Below, in pieces: positions 27,621 through 36,483 of a stretch of DNA of 64,000 bases (within the stretch, counting starts at the first letter, position 1; every line of letters starts with the position of its first letter). Source of the stretch: Bacteroidales bacterium (GTDB lineage: Bacteria > Bacteroidota > Bacteroidia > Bacteroidales > UBA10428); assembly GCA_016931575.1 (NCBI GenBank), contig JAFGEO010000088.1, positions 1-64,000 on the forward strand. The letters run 5' to 3'. The notes beneath the pieces are model-generated. The model saw only the letters and a list, made by a program, of their open reading frames with translations. It did not search any database and was not told the DNA's origin. The position numbers and the translations under genes were made by a program.

Positions 27621-30600
27621 ATGAGGTACTTTGTTAGCGCATTTTTTGCATTCCTGTTTTTTATAGGGACCAGGGCCCAGGTGGTGATCAACGAAGCGTC
27701 GACCCGGAATTATACTCAGATTTATGATGATGAGGGCGAAACACACGACTGGTTCGAGCTTTTCAACGCCGGAGCCACGGGTGTTAGTCTCGCAGGATAC
27801 GGCATTACAGACAATGCAGACATTATAGGTAAGTGGACCTTTCCGGATTATATCCTGGGTGCAGGTCAGTTTGTAGTGGTTTTTGCTTCCGGTCTGGATA
27901 TCGCTGATGTAGTTCTGGTGGATCACTGGGAATCAGCTGTACTGCCTGCCAATGTTTTCAAATACCTTGAACCCGATGCTTCAACACCTGCCAACTGGTA
28001 TATGCCCGGATTCGATGATTCTTCCTGGGCAGAAGGGACCGCCGGCTTTGGATACGGTGATGATGATGACAATACGGTAACCAATGCTTCCATTCCTTCG
28101 GTTTATATCCGCCATGAGTTCGGGATTGCTGATACTTCTGTCCTCTCGGGGGCTGTCCTGCATGTCGATTATGACGATGGCTTTATTGCTTACCTGAACG
28201 GCGTTGAAATTGCCAGGAGCAATATCAGTGGTACACCATCCTGGAATACGCCGGCTGACGGAAATCATGAGGCTGCCATGTACCTGGGGGGGAACCCGGA
28301 AAGCTTCATTCTTGATATGGCGCTGATCCGGGATATCTGGGTTGAGGGGAACAACGTGCTTGCCATTGAGGGTCATAATGTGGACTTAAGCTCGACCGAC
28401 TTCTCCCTGATACCCTTTCTAAGCTTTGGCATACGTACAGGGGATTCATATTTTCAGGATGTTCCGGGCTGGTTCCCAAAAAATTCCGGGAAATTCATGC
28501 ATACTGGTTTCAAACTTGATCCCGATGGGGAAACTCTTGTGCTGAGTTCACCGGGAGGTGCTGTGCTGGATTCCCTGCCCGTTCCCAGGATCCCCTTAAA
28601 TACCTCGTATGGCAGGGTTACGGATGGGGCATCGGAAGCGGGTATTTTTACTGAAGCCACGCCTGGCGAGAGCAACAATACTTCCCAGGCATATACCCAT
28701 GGAACGGAAACGGCACCGGTTTTTTCTGTGCAGGCAGGGTTTTACTCTTCGACAGTCCAGGTAGCCCTTTCAACCACTTCTCCTACGGCACAGATCCGCT
28801 ATACCACCGATGGTTCGGTGCCGACTTCCTACTCAAGTCTGTACAACGGGAGTGTCATTAATATTTCTTCTACCAAAACCCTGAAGGCTAAGTGTTTCAG
28901 TACGACTGACAAGCTTCCCGGACCGGTAGTGGCAGCGACTTATTTCATCAATGTAGAGCATGACGTACCGGTAATTTCCATTAGTACCAACACTGAAAAT
29001 CTTTACGGTTCCACAGGTATATTTGACAATACCGACCAGGACTGGAACAAGTCTTGCTATATCGAATATTTCGATGAGAATAAGGAATTGATCTTCCAAC
29101 AGGAAGCCGGAATCCAGATAGACGGAGGAGCTGGTGGAAGCCGCACCCATCCGCAACACTCGGTGCGCATCGAACCGGGAAACGGTACCCTGGGCGATGG
29201 TGACGTAAACTATGCCATGATACCCGACCGCCCCAACCGGGAAGATTATTCATCCTTCTACCTTAGGAACGGCAGCAACCAGTACTATACCCTGCCGTTT
29301 AAGGATGGAGTTCAGGTGAAGTCTATCGCAAAAAATACCTACACTTATTATTCCGGCTATTCAGTTATAGTAGCCTATATTAATGGCCAGTATTTTGGTC
29401 TGTATGAGCTGAGGGAAAAGCTGAATGCCGACTTGTTCAAAGAGAGTTACCTGATGGATATCGATTCCCTGGACCTGCTGACCCTCTCATATTACAAAGG
29501 CTCTGTACTGGAAGCGCTGGAGGGTTCAGTGGAACCATTCTGGGACAACTGGGAGTATTTTCAAACGCTGTCGCCGGGTGCGGCTGATTACCTGGTACGG
29601 GTTGATTCCATCCTCGACCTGGAAAATTATACCGACTATATGATTGCCCAATCCTGGATAGGCAATACCGACTGGCCTTTTAATAACATACGGGCACTGC
29701 GCTGCAGTGGAACCAACTTCAGGTGGCAGTTTGCCGTGCAGGATGTGGAATGGGCCATGCAGCCCAATGGCTGGTCGAGCTCAGATTTCGACCACATCGG
29801 TTTCCTCTTTGACCAGGGGCGTAATTTCCCCTACAACGGCTTCTGGTATAATCTGATACAAAATGAAGAATACAAAATAGGGTATATCAATCGCTTTGCC
29901 GACCTGATGAATAAGAACTACCTTTTCTCGGTTATCGGAGATAAAGAAGAGGAGATCTACGATTACCAGCTTCCGGAAATGCCAGCCGAATTTGCCCGGT
30001 GGGGAAATCTGACCATGAGTACTTATAATGCTAATCATGAAATATTCAGGAATGAGCTGTACGACCGCACTTCTCATGTCCGGGAGCACATGATGTCACA
30101 TTTCGACCTGGACCGGCAGGTTAACGTCATTCTCGATGTTCAGCCTGAGGGTGCCGGCCAGATCATGATCAGTACGATAACTCCTGTGAATTATCCCTGG
30201 AAAGGAGTGTATTTTAGTGATAACCCAGTGAAGATCACTGCCTTGCCGAACCCGGGTTACAAATTCTCAAGCTGGAGTAATAACAGCTTCATAACCGATC
30301 CCCTGAATCCGGAATGTCTGCTGGACCTTAGCGGTGCGCCTGACTCTTTCATGGCTAATTTCGAGGCTTCGAACGACAATTTCCAGGGGGTAACCATCAG
30401 CGAGATCCATTACAAGAACGGGACCAACGAAAATTCTACCGACTGGATCGAACTTTACAATGGTTCCGATTCCCCGGTAAGCTTGAATGGTTGGTACTTC
30501 ACAGATAGTGAGTCGGACCATATCTTTCGCTTCAGCAGTATGGCGCAGATTGATTCAAATTCGCGGCTGGTCATTGTCAGGAATATCGATGATTTCGTTG

Positions 30601-31157
30601 CGATGTACCCCGATGTAAGCAACTTTACCGGTCCTTTTAACTTTGGATTGGGTACCCCGACCGATGCTGTTAAGTTATACGATAATACCGATCATCTGGT
30701 GGCCGAAGTAAACTATGCAGATATTTACCCCTGGCCCCTGGGAGGTTTGGAGAATGGAAAAACCCTTGAGCTGCGGAATCCGGCAGGAGATCTGAATGAT
30801 CCTGCAAACTGGTTCGCAGGATGTATCGGTGGTTCACCTGGCACTCCCTACATCGCTTGCCAGTCTGGTGATGGAGTGGATCAACCCACCATCAGGGACA
30901 ACTCACTGACCATGTTTCCTAACCCGGCTTCCGATTTTGTGAACCTGAATTTCACCCTGAAGAAGGAATACCGGAACAGCACCCTGAAGGTGTACGATTT
31001 GATCGGTACCCAGGTATATTCAAAAACAATACCTTCGCTTGCTTCGGGCAGGACAACGCTGCCTGTTGATCTTTCAGGAATGCCGGATGGTCTCCTTATC
31101 CTTGTCTTTGAGGCCGAGGGAATCAGGGAGGTCCGTAAGCTTGAACATGTGAGGTAA
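27621..31157 (+). CDS. CotH-kinase-family surface protein with lamin-tail domains and T9SS tail
   Basis: A secreted protein of about 1178 residues; I chose the ATG at 27621 (signal MRYFVSAFFAFLFFIGTRAQ) over a GTG seven codons upstream. In order: a lamin-tail domain (about 20-100); a beta-sandwich region with WYMPGFDDSSWAEGTAGFG (about 130-260); a chitobiase/hexosaminidase-C-like domain (QIRYTTDGSVPTS); a CotH-type kinase-like domain (about 450-830, with QIDGGAGGSRTHPQHSVR, YGLYELREKLN-like text and VQDVEWAMQ); a bacterial repeat (PNPGYKFSSWSNN); a second lamin-tail domain (VTISEIHYKNGTNENSTDWI); and a Por-secretion tail (MFPNPASDFVNL). CotH of Bacillus spores is an atypical protein kinase; the role of these secreted relatives in Bacteroidetes is unknown. 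Confidence 0.85.
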   Translation: MRYFVSAFFAFLFFIGTRAQVVINEASTRNYTQIYDDEGETHDWFELFNAGATGVSLAGYGITDNADIIGKWTFPDYILGAGQFVVVFASGLDIADVVLVDHWESAVLPANVFKYLEPDASTPANWYMPGFDDSSWAEGTAGFGYGDDDDNTVTNASIPSVYIRHEFGIADTSVLSGAVLHVDYDDGFIAYLNGVEIARSNISGTPSWNTPADGNHEAAMYLGGNPESFILDMALIRDIWVEGNNVLAIEGHNVDLSSTDFSLIPFLSFGIRTGDSYFQDVPGWFPKNSGKFMHTGFKLDPDGETLVLSSPGGAVLDSLPVPRIPLNTSYGRVTDGASEAGIFTEATPGESNNTSQAYTHGTETAPVFSVQAGFYSSTVQVALSTTSPTAQIRYTTDGSVPTSYSSLYNGSVINISSTKTLKAKCFSTTDKLPGPVVAATYFINVEHDVPVISISTNTENLYGSTGIFDNTDQDWNKSCYIEYFDENKELIFQQEAGIQIDGGAGGSRTHPQHSVRIEPGNGTLGDGDVNYAMIPDRPNREDYSSFYLRNGSNQYYTLPFKDGVQVKSIAKNTYTYYSGYSVIVAYINGQYFGLYELREKLNADLFKESYLMDIDSLDLLTLSYYKGSVLEALEGSVEPFWDNWEYFQTLSPGAADYLVRVDSILDLENYTDYMIAQSWIGNTDWPFNNIRALRCSGTNFRWQFAVQDVEWAMQPNGWSSSDFDHIGFLFDQGRNFPYNGFWYNLIQNEEYKIGYINRFADLMNKNYLFSVIGDKEEEIYDYQLPEMPAEFARWGNLTMSTYNANHEIFRNELYDRTSHVREHMMSHFDLDRQVNVILDVQPEGAGQIMISTITPVNYPWKGVYFSDNPVKITALPNPGYKFSSWSNNSFITDPLNPECLLDLSGAPDSFMANFEASNDNFQGVTISEIHYKNGTNENSTDWIELYNGSDSPVSLNGWYFTDSESDHIFRFSSMAQIDSNSRLVIVRNIDDFVAMYPDVSNFTGPFNFGLGTPTDAVKLYDNTDHLVAEVNYADIYPWPLGGLENGKTLELRNPAGDLNDPANWFAGCIGGSPGTPYIACQSGDGVDQPTIRDNSLTMFPNPASDFVNLNFTLKKEYRNSTLKVYDLIGTQVYSKTIPSLASGRTTLPVDLSGMPDGLLILVFEAEGIREVRKLEHVR

Positions 31158-31201
31158 TATAGGCCTTCAAAAGACATTTTCACATAATTCTGCGACCACA
31201 G

Positions 31202-32101
31202 ATGGATATAAAAGTTCTGAAACAACGCGTATTGGTTGCTTACTCGGTTGAAAACCTGAACAGACTGAGCGTCACCCTTATCGGTTTATATAAAGATCAG
31301 CAGTTCTCAAGGCTGAGAAGAATTGCCGAAATGCTGGAAGGCATAATTCAGATAGAAATCGATGACAAGGGGAAAGGTTTCTCAAAGTTGATGATGCTCT
31401 ACCATCCCGACAAGGGAGATTTTCACAGGTCGGAGATCGAGCGACTGGCGGGCGAAAATAACTTTGACGGATTACTGTGGTATTCCCATATCCTGAAACT
31501 GGAGAGGATCGACGAAATGGTGCTGGCTTATGAATCGCTTGAAGACATCGATTATTCACCGGTGTATGAATGGGATTTTGATGCTGAAGGTTTCAGGGTG
31601 GAAAACCCGGAGGGGGAGGATTCAGAGCCTGTTAAGGAACGAAATGCCGGATCACGTGGTGTAAGCTTTTACGATGCCATAAAAATCAGGCATTTTGGTA
31701 ACACTCAGACTGAATATCCAACTTACTACCTCGAAGATATCGAAGAATTTGAACTCGCTTCCTCTGAAATTAACAGTCTGGAAGGGGTGGAGTATTGTGT
31801 GCATGCAAAAATAATGGATCTTTCCGACAACGGTATTTTCGACCTGGAGCCTCTGGCATATTGCCGGAATATGGAAGAACTGAATTTATCCGGTAATGAG
31901 ATCGGCTATATCGATGCCTTAAGCAACCTGGTAAATTTGCGTTCCCTCTCGTTGGACGATAATGAGATCAGGGATATTTCGCCCTTGTTTGGCCTGGAAA
32001 AACTTGAGTTTGTCAGTATCGCAGGGAACCGGGTTGATCCGCGACAGATCAGGGAGCTCGCCGGCTCAGGGGTAACTGTTGCAGGGGTTGAGGTATCTTG
32101 A
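31202..32101 (+). CDS. Leucine-rich-repeat protein with an HPD (J-domain-like) motif
   Basis: A 299-residue soluble protein with no signal peptide. The first half is helical and contains FSKLMMLYHPDKGDFHRSEI, in which HPD (residues 68-70) is flanked by helices as in DnaJ J-domains (helix II, HPD loop, helix III). The middle is acidic (about 120-150). The C-terminal part has SDS22-like leucine-rich repeats of about 22 residues (MEELNLSGNEIGYIDALSNL, then VNLRSLSLDDNEIRDISPLF). A J-like domain would suggest recruitment of DnaK to a protein recognised by the LRR part. This combination is unusual and I know of no named family. It begins 45 bases after the CotH gene and may be co-transcribed with it. 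Confidence 0.65.
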   Translation: MDIKVLKQRVLVAYSVENLNRLSVTLIGLYKDQQFSRLRRIAEMLEGIIQIEIDDKGKGFSKLMMLYHPDKGDFHRSEIERLAGENNFDGLLWYSHILKLERIDEMVLAYESLEDIDYSPVYEWDFDAEGFRVENPEGEDSEPVKERNAGSRGVSFYDAIKIRHFGNTQTEYPTYYLEDIEEFELASSEINSLEGVEYCVHAKIMDLSDNGIFDLEPLAYCRNMEELNLSGNEIGYIDALSNLVNLRSLSLDDNEIRDISPLFGLEKLEFVSIAGNRVDPRQIRELAGSGVTVAGVEVS

Positions 32102-32140
32102 GTGTGAATCGCCCTGCGAAGGTTTTCTTATAATACTTTA

Positions 32141-32182
32141 AAAAATCCGGGAATGTTTTTACTGCCCCGGTTTATTTTTTTT
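32141..32182 (+). terminator. Weak hairpin terminator after the LRR gene
   Basis: CCGGG (32147-32151) can pair with CCCGG (32166-32170), extended by flanking A and T bases with one bulge, and is followed by TTTATTTTTTTTT. The short stem makes this uncertain, but the T run is long. Confidence 0.5.
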
Positions 32183-32420
32183 TACCCTGCGATACACAAT
32201 CTGTTGTCAAGGAATGTTTCCGTTTTCATTCGATACAGGTATACTCCTGGCACGAGTTGATTACTGAAACTGAATTCAACAGGTTTTTCATCCACCGGAA
32301 ACCCTTGGTATCCTGACACCAAACAGTCTGGAAGCCCAGAACCCCTATGTTCCAGGCATACCTGTTATCCTGCAACATTGCCTCATTGCCTGACTCATAA
32401 GGGGGATACGGATGTAAGTA
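32182..32420 (-). pseudogene. Remnant of a T9SS sorting-tail protein
   Basis: On the minus strand, the frame ending at the stop 32182-32184 reads VEFSFSNQLVPGVYLYRMKT followed by ETFLDNRLCIAG. This is the usual end of a Por-secretion tail (the 'L..G.Y.YR.K' pattern). Upstream the frame is broken; a neighbouring frame has YPPYESGNE and IGVLGFQT, which could be the degraded 'YPNP' start of the same tail. No longer gene body remains. It is probably the last piece of a lost secreted protein. Confidence 0.5.
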
Positions 32421-32467
32421 TCTTTTATACATTTGTATATGATGCGTTCCGGAAATAAAAAAGACTT

Positions 32468-33256
32468 ATGACAAACTATAAAACCAGCATATTCCCAAGA
32501 TCCAGAATAGCGACGAATGATGTTTGCGCGCTCGGAGTAAAAAAACATCATATTGCGGCGCTGATTGAAGTGGATGTAACAGACAGCCGAAAGAAAATCA
32601 GACTCTATAAAAAAGATACCGGCAATGCCATCTCATTTACAGCCTGGTTGATTAAGGTGATAAGCAGGTCAATCGAAGATTATGAAAATGTTGCTTCATT
32701 CCTTCAGGGGAAACGTAAACTCATCATTTTTAATGATGTGAATGTCTCGCTTGCCGTTGAGAAAAATATTGGTGATCAGAAAGTTCCCATCCCCCTGATA
32801 ATAGAAAAAGCCAATGGCAGAAGCCTGGAGTCGATAACCCGGCAAATTAATGACGCAAAAAACCTGGTCCTTTCAGATAAAGACATTGTTCTTCAGAATA
32901 AATCCAATAAACTGGAACGATTCTATTATCGCCTACCGGGATTCCTGCGAAGATATTTTTGGAGGTATCTGTTAAGGCATCCAGGATTTGCTTTTGCCAA
33001 AATGGGCAATGTGGCGATTACTTCACTCGGCATGGTAGGTAAGGCGAATGGATGGTTTATTCCAATATCTGTTCACCCTATTTGTTTCGGAATCGGAAAA
33101 ATCACAAAGAAACCCGTGGTCAGGGACGATCAAATTGTCATCAGGGAAATACTAAATTTAACCGTATTGTTAGATCACGACATTATGGATGGAGCACAGA
33201 TGGCCCGGTTTATCAACGACCTGTCAATCAATATAGAAAAGGGACAGGATATTTAG
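32468..33256 (+). CDS. Stand-alone 2-oxoacid dehydrogenase E2 catalytic-domain protein
   Basis: A 262-residue protein made only of the acyltransferase catalytic core of E2 proteins (dihydrolipoyl acyltransferase fold, also used by chloramphenicol acetyltransferase). The late active-site text is LLDHDIMDGAQMARFINDL, corresponding to the HRxxDGA motif with the second position changed. The N-terminus starts directly with the core (RIATNDVCALG ... HHIAALIEVDVT). No lipoyl domain or E1-binding domain precedes it, and no E1/E3 genes are nearby, so it is unlikely to work in a classical dehydrogenase complex. It may acylate or deacylate another substrate. Confidence 0.75.
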   Translation: MTNYKTSIFPRSRIATNDVCALGVKKHHIAALIEVDVTDSRKKIRLYKKDTGNAISFTAWLIKVISRSIEDYENVASFLQGKRKLIIFNDVNVSLAVEKNIGDQKVPIPLIIEKANGRSLESITRQINDAKNLVLSDKDIVLQNKSNKLERFYYRLPGFLRRYFWRYLLRHPGFAFAKMGNVAITSLGMVGKANGWFIPISVHPICFGIGKITKKPVVRDDQIVIREILNLTVLLDHDIMDGAQMARFINDLSINIEKGQDI

Positions 33257-33442
33257 TTTATACGAGAATAAAACGTCATTAAGGGGGTGAGGTCATTAGA
33301 TGGAAGTGAGTAAGGATGTTACCAGCCAAAAGTAAATGGATTGAAATAAGGCATGGTTTTTGAATTTCTGAAACTGGAATTCATAGCAATTAAGATGATT
33401 ATTGCCCGAGTGATAGCTTCAGATAACCAAATAAATATAATT

Positions 33443-34105
33443 ATGAGAATCCATGCATTACTTATCGCCTTACTAATTGGATCAGAGCTTTTTGGACAAA
33501 GCGATTCCATCGAGAAAGCCATTCTGTACCAAAAATATTTTGCTGAGGAGGTTTCATTGGATGACTTCAGGCAAATTGGCTTGAAATGGAATCAGACCCT
33601 TGCTGCAACTAAGTATCCTGATCTGCCTCTTAATGACCTTGGAGAAGTGCAGTACTCTTATATCACAGATTTTCAGGATATAAGCAAAGAGAAACTTTTT
33701 AACAGATCGCTTGAATGGTTAGCTATCTCTTATGGTTTGTTTCCTGCCTATCTGTATTCAAATCCTGAAGACGGGAAAATTATTTTCACAAACAGTCTGT
33801 ATATTAACTATAATACTGCCGGTACTTTTACCTGCATTTTATCGATTAAGGACGAAAAAATCCTCATGGATTTTATAAATATAGGTTATCAGGTAACAAG
33901 TAAAGGTTACTATTCCGGGGATTACTGGGTGCCTGAAGCGACCAATCACTATACCACTGATAAGTTGTTTCCCATCATTTTACAGGATTCAGGCAGATGG
34001 TCCTATTACCTCAGGATTGTTACTGCTATTAATGATCAGATTACGAAAGACCTTGAAAGCCTAAATGATTATATCGTTAAATATGATGTGAGATATCTTT
34101 TCTGA
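33443..34105 (+). CDS. Secreted hypothetical protein, DUF4468-like
   Basis: A 220-residue protein with a signal peptide from the chosen ATG (MRIHALLIALLIGSELFG|Q); 30 earlier in-frame codons do not look like a signal and were left out. The mature part has the pattern of DUF4468-type proteins: KEKLFNRSLEWLAISYG, GKIIFTNSLYINY, GTFTCILSIKDEKILMDFIN. The last third is probably helical. Function unknown. The region is A+T-rich compared with flanking genes and is followed by a truncated sulfotransferase, so it may be part of an acquired patch. Confidence 0.6.
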   Translation: MRIHALLIALLIGSELFGQSDSIEKAILYQKYFAEEVSLDDFRQIGLKWNQTLAATKYPDLPLNDLGEVQYSYITDFQDISKEKLFNRSLEWLAISYGLFPAYLYSNPEDGKIIFTNSLYINYNTAGTFTCILSIKDEKILMDFINIGYQVTSKGYYSGDYWVPEATNHYTTDKLFPIILQDSGRWSYYLRIVTAINDQITKDLESLNDYIVKYDVRYLF

Positions 34106-34147
34106 AACCAGCTTCCTCCAGTTTCGGAATGCCTTGAATACCGCTAT

Positions 34148-34618
34148 ATGAATAAATACTACTTAAGATTCATTATTTCATACCGTCAGAGATTAAATCA
34201 ACTGGGAATACGACACAGGAAAGTCTTCGTTATAGGATTTAATAAAACCGGCACTTCATCACTTCATTTCCTTTTTCGTTCTCTTGGACTTCCTTCAATG
34301 CATGGAATAAAAAGGGAGGATCGGGATAATATCAGGATTCTAAGGAAATACGATTGTTTTTGTGATTATATTCCAATTGATCTCAGGAAGATTGATCAGC
34401 TTTTTCCTAATGCGAAATACATTTTGCAGGTCCGGGATCTTGACACATGGGTATACAGTAGATTAGCGCACATTGAAAGAGCCAAAAGGAGTGGAACTTT
34501 CCAATATAGGAGAAGAGAATGGGATAATACGGAATATGCAATCACATCAGTTTCAGCCCTACTTCTCTGCAATCCCCTCCCTGAGGAGAGAACCGGTTCT
34601 CTTTGGGTGACAGTCTAA
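34148..34618 (+). pseudogene. Truncated sulfotransferase-like gene
   Basis: The first 130 residues look like the start of a small sulfotransferase: VFVIGFNKTGTSSLHFLFRS is the PAPS-binding P-loop and strand, and ILQVRDLDTWVYSRLAH is the 3'-phosphate-binding serine motif. Family members are usually 200-280 residues. Here, after the text EYAITSVSAL, the reading runs into unrelated sequence (LPEERTGSLWVTV) and stops. The join lies beside a perfect 16-bp palindrome (34587-34602). The C-terminal half, with the rest of the acceptor pocket, is missing, so the product is probably inactive. Confidence 0.65.
34587..34602. repeat. Perfect 16-bp palindrome at the sulfotransferase break point
   Basis: AGAGAACCGGTTCTCT reads the same on both strands. 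It lies in the unrelated sequence that ends the truncated sulfotransferase and could mark an insertion or deletion junction. Confidence 0.5.
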
Positions 34619-34953
34619 GATATTGAATTCGGTCACCAGGCAGCCGAAGTTCAGCTGATTACTGCTGATCAGATTGCTGTATCTGGTAAATTGATCATTC
34701 AGCGGGATAATTTTTCCCCGGCAGATAATTGCCAATTTAAGTTGTATTTTTGCGCCAGCTGATAAGACATCATGGAGATAAAATTTAAAATAAGAAAAGC
34801 CCTTTTCTTTCTGGAACAATTCCTGATGTTCCTCTTTATTTTCTCCGAGCTATAAGCTTCCTGTTCAGTTTATACCGGCATTTATTCCTTTCATCTGACA
34901 GCACCGGGATGATCCCTCTTTTGTACCACTTCTTATTTAAGCTATGAACTATT
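34619..34953. other. 335-base gap with no convincing gene
   Basis: No open frame here has clear coding character. A good -7 box, TATTTTTG (34745-34752), is followed by a 27-codon open frame (34772-34855, MEIKFKIRKALFFLEQ ...) with a hydrophobic end. A +1 shift would carry the reading on almost to the radical SAM start. This may be a promoter with the broken start of a lost gene. Confidence 0.35.
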
Positions 34954-36195
34954 ATGGAAGCAATCTACGATTGGCTGAATTCACTCCTGAATAAAAACAA
35001 AGCTGAATTCTCTCAATTGCCAGGTATAAACTGGGCAAATTCTTATGCTGCAGACGAATATCAAAACAAGAGGGATGCTTTAATGAAAGGGGTAGGGGAC
35101 AGCCTGCTTTTCAAGGCTACCAAACCTTTCTACAGGCACATATCTAAGGGTTGTGAGATATGTGGCTCGGGAAAGTGGAGCTGTTTGTTCATCACAAACA
35201 ACTGTAATGCTGGATGCTTCTACTGCCCTGCTCCACAGCTAAACGATGAGCAGCCTTCAACGCAGGGACTGGAATTTAATGATCCGGCAGATTACGCAGA
35301 CTATCTGAATCATTTCGGATTTGAGGGAGCCAGTTTTAGCGGGGGAGAGCCCTTGCTGTATTTTGACAGGACTCATCAGTACCTGAAAACAATCAGGCAA
35401 AAATGCCGGAGCGACCTGTATGTATGGATGTATACAAATGGCATTCTGGCAAAGCAACAAAATCTGAAAGCCCTGGCTGATGCATCCCTGGATGAGATCC
35501 GTTTCGATATCGGGGCAACAGGATTCAGTCTGGACAAGGTGAGGCTGGCAAAAGGCATAATCCCGAATATTACCATTGAGATCCCTTCTGTTCCCGAAGA
35601 GAAAGACCGCCTGATTTCCCTGCTGCCCCAGATGATCAGGGCAGGGGTCACCAACCTGAATTTGCACCACCTGAGAATGACCCAACATAATGCCCGGCAC
35701 CTCATAAAACGGGGATATACCATGATTGGCGCGGAAAGACCCCTGGTGATGGAATCGGAGATGGCTGCTTTGGAAATCATGGCGAGCGCAAAGGAAATGG
35801 GACTTAGTATCGGTATTAACTACTGTTCCTTCCATTTTAAAAACCGCTTTCAGAAAGCAGGGTACCGGACCATTGTCGCAAACAGGATTGCTCCCGGTTC
35901 AACTATAACCAATAATGGGTATTTGCGTGAATATGACGGGGATTCAATAAGTTACCAAATGATTAAGCTGTTCAATCAACCGGATAAGCTTCCCGGTGCT
36001 CTTCCTGTCGATGTTGAAGGAAAGAAATATTTCTACAGCCTGATCAGGGTATTTTCAAAAAATAATCTATCGGCTGAATATCAAAATCAAATCAACAAGC
36101 TACTGGAGAATGAACCCGATGTACCCCCCGGCGATCCGCTTCTGTTTAAGATCTGGCAGTACGAGTATATCGAAACAGGGCTTCGTTTTTTTTAA
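34954..36195 (+). CDS. Radical SAM protein of unknown function
   Basis: A 413-residue radical SAM enzyme. The 4Fe-4S/SAM motif is CNAGCFYC (C84, C88, C91), followed by the SAM-binding GGEP (about 130-133) and a TIM-barrel-like arrangement. Three extra cysteines sit just before it (GCEICGSGKWSC: C67, C70, C77), which could bind a metal or second cluster. About 60 N-terminal residues precede the barrel. The protein is not HemN-, MoaA- or BioB-like in length or motif. Anaerobic-type chemistry fits the rest of the window. Neighbours give no clue to substrate. Confidence 0.75.
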   Translation: MEAIYDWLNSLLNKNKAEFSQLPGINWANSYAADEYQNKRDALMKGVGDSLLFKATKPFYRHISKGCEICGSGKWSCLFITNNCNAGCFYCPAPQLNDEQPSTQGLEFNDPADYADYLNHFGFEGASFSGGEPLLYFDRTHQYLKTIRQKCRSDLYVWMYTNGILAKQQNLKALADASLDEIRFDIGATGFSLDKVRLAKGIIPNITIEIPSVPEEKDRLISLLPQMIRAGVTNLNLHHLRMTQHNARHLIKRGYTMIGAERPLVMESEMAALEIMASAKEMGLSIGINYCSFHFKNRFQKAGYRTIVANRIAPGSTITNNGYLREYDGDSISYQMIKLFNQPDKLPGALPVDVEGKKYFYSLIRVFSKNNLSAEYQNQINKLLENEPDVPPGDPLLFKIWQYEYIETGLRFF

Positions 36196-36222
36196 TGTAT
36201 TTGTGGGCAGACCCTAAAATCC

Positions 36223-36248
36223 TTTATGGCTCAACGAAGTTAATATCA
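36223..36248 (+). repeat. Second copy of a short intergenic repeat
   Basis: TTTATGGCTCAACGAAGTTAATATCA matches 11481-11506 at about 22 of 26 positions. Both copies are intergenic. The flanking 36249-36483 region holds no gene that I can see. Confidence 0.35.
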
Positions 36249-36483
36249 TAAACCGACCAAAGGGAGCTCACCAACGGTAATTTACATGAAGTTTTTTTTC
36301 AATTCGGGTAATCTGTGCTAAACAGTATTGCATTCAGGTGATCTCTGTCTGTGCAAACCAACACCATCCCACCCATCCCTGTCATCCGTCATATTTTAGG
36401 AGCGGGTTGTTTTGTAATTTTTAGCTCTTCAAGCACTCCCTATACATCGTGCTAACACAAGTTATTACGAAAAAAGCCTGCAC

